Origin: Lanius collurio
Taxonomy: Eukaryota; Chordata; Aves; Passeriformes; Laniidae
Assembly (NCBI GenBank): GCA_020086605.1
Contig: JACBWW010000016.1
Location: 25,873,262 to 25,937,261 of the forward strand
Reading direction: 5' to 3'
Length of the DNA stretch: 64,000 nucleotides
Shown: positions 59,555 through 64,000 of the stretch, piece by piece
Numbering within the stretch: position 1 is the first letter of the stretch
Layout: each line of letters opens with the position of its first letter
Translations under genes and position numbers: made by a program
The notes under the pieces: generated by a model
What the model was told of the DNA's origin: nothing
Database searches by the model: none
Seen by the model: the letters and a program-made list of their open reading frames with translations, nothing else

Positions 59555-59935
59555 GGTCAGGGGCTCCTCAAGCCGCACTCCGGTCTGCAGCGTCGCACTG
59601 TGGTGGTTGTCGCTTGACGCCTCTTTAACAACGCTTCTGGCAGAAAAAAAAAAAAAAAAAAAAGCCTCAGACGCGACTCTCTGGAGCTCTCCTTCACCCG
59701 CCGGCCCTTGCCCAGCGCTCCCCACGGCCTGGGCACGGGGGCGGTGGGCTCTGCTCACCGGGACACGGACCCGCTCCCGAGGTGCCCGAGCCTGGAGCTG
59801 CCGGGGCGCTTCCTGGCCCCTGCTGCTGCTCCCCGAGCCCGGGCACCGCCGGGTGCTGCAGCGGGCGGGATCGCACCCGCTCTTGTAATGACTTCAGCTC
59901 TCGGGGGCACCATCCCCTCGGGCTCCTCCGTAAGC
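59555..59935. promoter_or_regulatory. CpG island, strongest in the window
   Basis: By hand count about 34 CpGs occur in 380 bp, with GC-rich runs such as 'caccgccgggtgctgcagcg'. A donor-like 'ctccgtaagcaccc' is at about 59927-59940. The island is interrupted by a 20-A run (59644-59663). Frames on both strands (134 codons plus, 135 codons minus) are not recognisable. It may be a promoter and first exon of an unannotated transcript, or a GC-rich retroposed copy. I cannot separate these. Confidence 0.4.
59644..59663. repeat. Poly(A) run of 20
   Basis: Twenty A inside the CpG island, following 'cttctggcag'. Confidence 0.95.
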
Positions 59936-60007
59936 ACCCACAAAAATCTGAAAAAAACAGTCCGCAAAGCTGAGGTGCTGCCCAAAACCTGACTTCAATA
60001 CGGAAGC

Positions 60008-60028
60008 AAAAAAAAAAAAAAAAAAAAA
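60008..60028. repeat. Poly(A) run of 21
   Basis: Twenty-one A follow 'aatacggaagc', about 70 bp after the CpG island ends. With the run at 59644 it brackets a GC-rich segment of about 344 bp. No AATAAA signal is seen just upstream. Confidence 0.95.
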
Positions 60029-60149
60029 CCCAAATTTTCAAGAGTTTGAATGAAAATTGTTCTAAATAAAGGCAGACTCCCAGATACTTGGAGTATGACA
60101 TCCTACAGGAACTGCTGAGGCTGCTGGATCCTGCACAAAGATTGTTTTA

Positions 60150-60315
60150 CGATAATGCCGCGAGGTCAGGGCGCTCAGCACGACCCCCAGCTCTGTTTGA
60201 GCACTGATAATTCCAGGAGCAAAGCTCCCAATCTCCTCGCACAGCCGCTGCGATCGCTGAGCCCTGAGAGGAGGCGTCAGGCAGAGCACGGGCAGGAGCA
60301 GAGACGGGCGGGATG
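60150..60315. promoter_or_regulatory. Small CpG cluster
   Basis: About 15 CpGs lie in 165 bp ('atgccgcgaggtcagggcgc', 'cagccgctgcgatcgctg'). It is separated from the larger island by the poly(A) run and about 120 bp of ordinary sequence. It could be part of the same regulatory region. Confidence 0.25.
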
Positions 60316-61460
60316 CAAAGGGCTGCTGCAAACCACGACTCTCGAATTTCCCTCCATTCTCCCATTCCCAGGGAAGAAGGGAAATATGTAAAGTCTTCAG
60401 TATTCCAACGTGAATTAACATATTTATTTTTTACATTCTAGGCGTTTAATTTTAGCATCTTACTTCGTTATAATTGAATTTGTATGTGGGATGTGAAACC
60501 AACATTGCAGCATGTTTTAAAGTCTCGGGGTGGGGAGGATTTGAACATCTGGTGGATACTGGGGACAGAACCCCTCTTGCCTGACAGTCACCTGGGATTG
60601 TGGAGAAGTAAGCACCCACAGGAGTCCTTCAGAGGTGCTCTGCAAAGCACAAACACATCCGTGATTGTGAACTGCACACATAGCTGTGTCCTGGGAAGAA
60701 CACATTGCAGTTAGGGGCTAATTACACCCTGGTACTAAATCCCCCCAGCAACCCAGGCAGAGCATGCATCACCTTTCACTCCCCCGAGGTGGAGAGAGAA
60801 CCAGCCCCAGCTGTTTTTCCAAGGCAGCTGTTACCTCCCAAACGTGATATCCAACTGCAGCTCACCACTCGGCTGCTCTCCAGCATTCCTGTGCTCCTCA
60901 GCCTGAAGAGCAGGTGTCAAAAGCCTTTTGAACTCGTTGATAGGGATGGCAAGTGCTGGGGCATGTGGGCAGAAACACAGAGTGGCTTATGGCAGTGTCT
61001 GCTCCCACCCATGTGTGGCAAACCCATGTTTTTAAAGGTTTGTGGCTTAACTTCTGCAATTTGCCTGGATGAGACCTGAGAGCATGTGATCCCTCTGGAA
61101 GTGGTGTCATACAGCCCCTCCCATCCCCAGATACGGGGTGCTGACCGTGTGCACAGGCACCCAAAATGAACCCCAAACATTTCTGTTCTGGGGTGGCACC
61201 GTGAGCACAGCTTGCAGCAGGGAAAGGTGCAGCATTGCCCACAGCCAGATGTGCGGTGTCAGGCACAGCCAGATGTGCAGCATCTCTCACTCCGAGGCTG
61301 CACAGAGCTGCGTTGGAGGCCAGAGCCAGCAGCTTTTCTGTTAAAGAAATTAAGCACAAAGGAGTTCAGTTGTAAAAGGAAAAGCAGCATCTGGGATAAA
61401 GAAGGATGATAATTCCTGAGTCATGAAAGAAAACCAGCCAGTTTTACCATGAATAAACAT

Positions 61461-61494
61461 ACAAACAAGCAAGCAAACAAACAAACAAATAAAT
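61461..61494. repeat. (CAAA)n microsatellite
   Basis: 'acaaacaagcaagcaaac' continues into 'aaacaaacaaataaatg', an imperfect four-base repeat. Confidence 0.9.
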
Positions 61495-62444
61495 GTGGCT
61501 ATTAAAAAAAAAAAAAAAGGTGGCCATTTTCCCCTGTGTCTGAAGCCCTGGTTCTGGCATTGGATATGCAATCTCTTAGTGCTGTATTGCTCATAAAATG
61601 ATTTACTAGTTACTTTCACACTCTATCAAACCTCCTGTCATTAACAACACTGGTTCTGTGCAAATACTCAAATATTAAATGCAAAGATTATCTAAGCCTC
61701 TTGCTTTCCGGGCTGAACGTGTTACTTCCAAGCTGAACTGCTCCTTACCTGCCAGGCTGTGTTTTCTGGAAGAACAAAAGCCCACAGTGCTTTGTTTATG
61801 GAACATAAAAGGAACTATAACCTTGGGTAAAAGAAAATGATTCATAAAACATGGCTTGTTTTGCCCATGCTTCTTTCCTTGCCAGGGTAACTAAGACTTC
61901 TTGGTGATGATTGTGTGCATCATGTCATATTGTTTGTCATAGAGGGGGGCTCTACATTTTCCCCTGCTCTGGAGCTGCTTCCCTTGCACAGCTGGGCTGT
62001 GCCATAGATGTGGCCACCGGCTGGGAGTGTCCTGTGCCTGCCCAGACACAGGTGCCATCTCACTGACAGGCTCTGTTTATTGAAACAAGGCTCCCCATAC
62101 ACCCACACCAAATAATTTGCACCTTGTTCCTGTTCATGGCTTTGTGTTCTTCATATGACCTGTGGTTCCAGGTTCCTTGCAAAGGGTTTCTGGAAAGTCC
62201 CTTGATCTCCTCATGGAGGACCCAGCACAGCTCGTGCAAGACCCACTCAAGGCTGAAATGCAGTGGAAGAGGGAGCCCTCCACAGCACAATGACAGCCTA
62301 TAAAAGTGAAGAATGAGGTGACAGAAGTAGCAGCAAAAATTTTATCGCACCCAGCCAATATGGGTCCAGGGAAATACAGAGAACAAAGTTAATAAAAACA
62401 GGATGGAAAATAAATAGTGGAAGGAAAAAGAGGCATGAATCAGC

Positions 62445-62489
62445 ATTTGTTTATTTGTTTATTTGTTTGTTTGTTTATGTATTTATTTG
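62445..62489. repeat. (TTTG)n/(TTTA)n microsatellite
   Basis: Imperfect four-base repeats of 'tttgtttatttgttt' type run for about 45 bp. Confidence 0.9.
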
Positions 62490-63337
62490 AAGGCCTCATT
62501 CACCGCTGACCTGCAAAAGAGATATCCCAGGAAATGCCAACACCATGCAGAGCTCATCAAGAGAGAACCATGCAGGGACACAGGGAGTGCCAGGTGCAGA
62601 GACACCCCTGAGGTCAGGGGCTCCTCTGTACAGGTTTTGCAGCCAACTGGGAAACAAACCCCTGCTGAACACTTGCATTTTCCATGTCCTCAAAGACTGT
62701 CTTTGCAAATCCCATTCTTATCAATTCTGATTCTCCCCATTAATGGCTTTGCTTGGCAGTTTCAGAGGACTAATGAGCTCACTAACAATGTTCTCCTGCC
62801 ATCTTTCTGCTCAGAATGTTTAAATGATCTGGCTGTAAAATCCACGGTCATTACTGGGTATTCGTGATTACCAGTCCTTTTTCTAAACACATTGTCAAGG
62901 TTCCTGAGCCTGTGTACCTTCAAGGTGACCACAAATTAACAGCTATTTTGGCTTACTCTTCAAAAGTCTGACTACAACAGTGCTACATGCAGTAAATCAC
63001 CCCTTGAAAGGTATTTACACAGCAGACAACATGTGTACAAATATTTCTCCCCACCAGCAGCACAGCCTGGTGGGTGTCCTCCCAGATGTGTCACCATAGC
63101 CAGCACCTACCTTTCAAACCCCAGCTGGGTGCACTGTGGCAGGACTGGCTCAAGGACAAGAATAAAAGTAAGAGATATTGCTTCAGATTCTTCCAGAATC
63201 TAATTTCTGTTATTTCTCTTGCCAAAAGAAAAATAAAAATGTCTCTCAAACACTAGCATCTCCGATTGGAAAAATTACCCTTCTGTAAACAAGTGCACAA
63301 ACTTGCTCTGAAGAAGGCATTGGTCCAACAAGCTCCG

Positions 63338-63444
63338 AGCACCCTGGTCCAGCAGGATGGGTCCTACTCATTGCAGAGGGGGTTGGAGCAGATGACCCTT
63401 AAATGTCCCTTCCAACACAAACCATTCCATAACTCTATGATCAT
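63338..63444 (+). mobile_element. CR1 3' end
   Basis: 'gagggggttggagcagatga', 'cccttaaatgtcccttcc', 'aacacaaaccattccataac' and 'tctatgatcat' match the sense CR1 3' end with a degenerate tail. The 60 bases before 63379 are only loosely similar. Confidence 0.85.
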
Positions 63445-64000
63445 CTTGAGCCAGAACAACAAAGCAGGAGTCAATGGCTTCCCACAGGGTGTCTGCTCAG
63501 ACTAAACTCTATTTTCCCAAGTTCCCAGTGACCTGTTACTGCACCGGCCGGAATGCAGCCATCCGCCTCACTGAGCAACTGCTGCAGCAAACAGACATAG
63601 AACTCATCGTGTTTGCTTTCCCTGACTACAGAGACCTGATTAGCAAATGAATATGAGCTGTTCGTGCCAGAGGAGCCCTGACCACCATTTGTGATGTCAT
63701 TTCTGCCATTTCTTATCAGCTCCTCACCACAGCTCAGCTCTGTCATTTCCAGCTCTGAGCAGCCACCCTCTGACCGGGTGTCACAACCAATAATCAAAGT
63801 TCACAAATATTCTAGACAGTAAAAGAAATGCAGTTCAATTCACATCTCTACTATGTTACTCAAAGGCCAAACAATTCCACCAACATCAGGAGTTGCCCCA
63901 GTTCACTTCCAGCACAGTGGTGATTTGCAGTCAGCTGGTTGTTAATTTAGCCTAATTGCATGTCGAGTATGTGTGTGTGCGCACCTCCTTACAGAGATTT
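63445..64000. other. Unique non-coding DNA at window end
   Basis: A short 'gtatgtgtgtgtgcgc' stretch sits near 63969. Nothing else is recognised. Confidence 0.4.

Larger units (their letters stand above)
60316..63337. other. Unique DNA with simple repeats
   Basis: At 61244-61284 'cacagccagatgtgc' occurs twice. There is a (ACAA)n stretch at 61461-61494, a 15-A run at 61504-61518 and a (TTTG/TTTA)n stretch at 62445-62489. No gene is recognised. Confidence 0.4.

Noticed and set aside
1..64000. Search for tRNA, rRNA, CRISPR arrays or bacterial-type operons
   Set aside because: No B-box-like 'ggttcgaatcc' motif, no direct repeat-spacer array and no gene clusters were seen; the sequence is plainly vertebrate.

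Overview
This window looks like non-coding genomic DNA from a bird, most likely a songbird. The main evidence is about seventeen copies or fragments of the CR1 non-LTR retrotransposon in both orientations. Most keep the typical avian CR1 3' end, with 'cttccaaccc' followed by 'attctgtgattctgtg'-type octamers. Other supporting signs are the generally moderate base composition, short GC-rich CpG clusters, GC-rich minisatellites, and the lack of Alu, L1 or other mammalian repeats. The species cannot be named from the sequence alone, and the passerine assignment is an inference. I found no convincing protein-coding gene, tRNA, rRNA or CRISPR array. The longer open frames are low-complexity minisatellite translations, CR1 remnants or chance frames, and none shows a recognisable domain.

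Layout. At 1-12 kb the sequence is mostly unique, with one CR1 (1366-1500), a 30-bp minisatellite (2681-3139) and a 10-N gap (8178-8187). At 12-15 kb two perfect 69-bp copies of an unidentified sequence lie in inverted orientation (12164-12232 and 14543-14611). They bracket about 2.3 kb that contains a CR1, and a G-rich tract lies just outside the right copy. At 15-18 kb there are CpG clusters and two CR1 pieces. At 19-26 kb there is a composite 31/44-bp minisatellite, three CR1 copies and a 53-bp tandem duplication. At 26-33 kb the DNA is largely unique but holds a striking 18-bp minisatellite of about 32 units (30948-31517). At 33-37 kb three very similar young CR1 copies lie close together, one inverted relative to the other two. 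At 37-49 kb there are three CpG-rich blocks (41.3, 43.7 and 48.7 kb), the second carrying a four-unit minisatellite, plus a CR1 tail. At 49-64 kb there are six more CR1 copies or tails, a strong CpG island at 59.56-59.94 kb lying among poly(A) tracts, a weaker one at 60.15 kb, and simple repeats.

No set of genes works together here. The active elements visible are retrotransposon remnants and tandem repeats, plus GC-rich blocks that could be promoters or first exons of unannotated transcripts. The observation most worth following is the perfect 69-bp inverted duplication at 12.2 and 14.5 kb. I did not find an obvious new biological system, and the CpG and exon proposals are low-confidence inferences that need alignment or RNA data.
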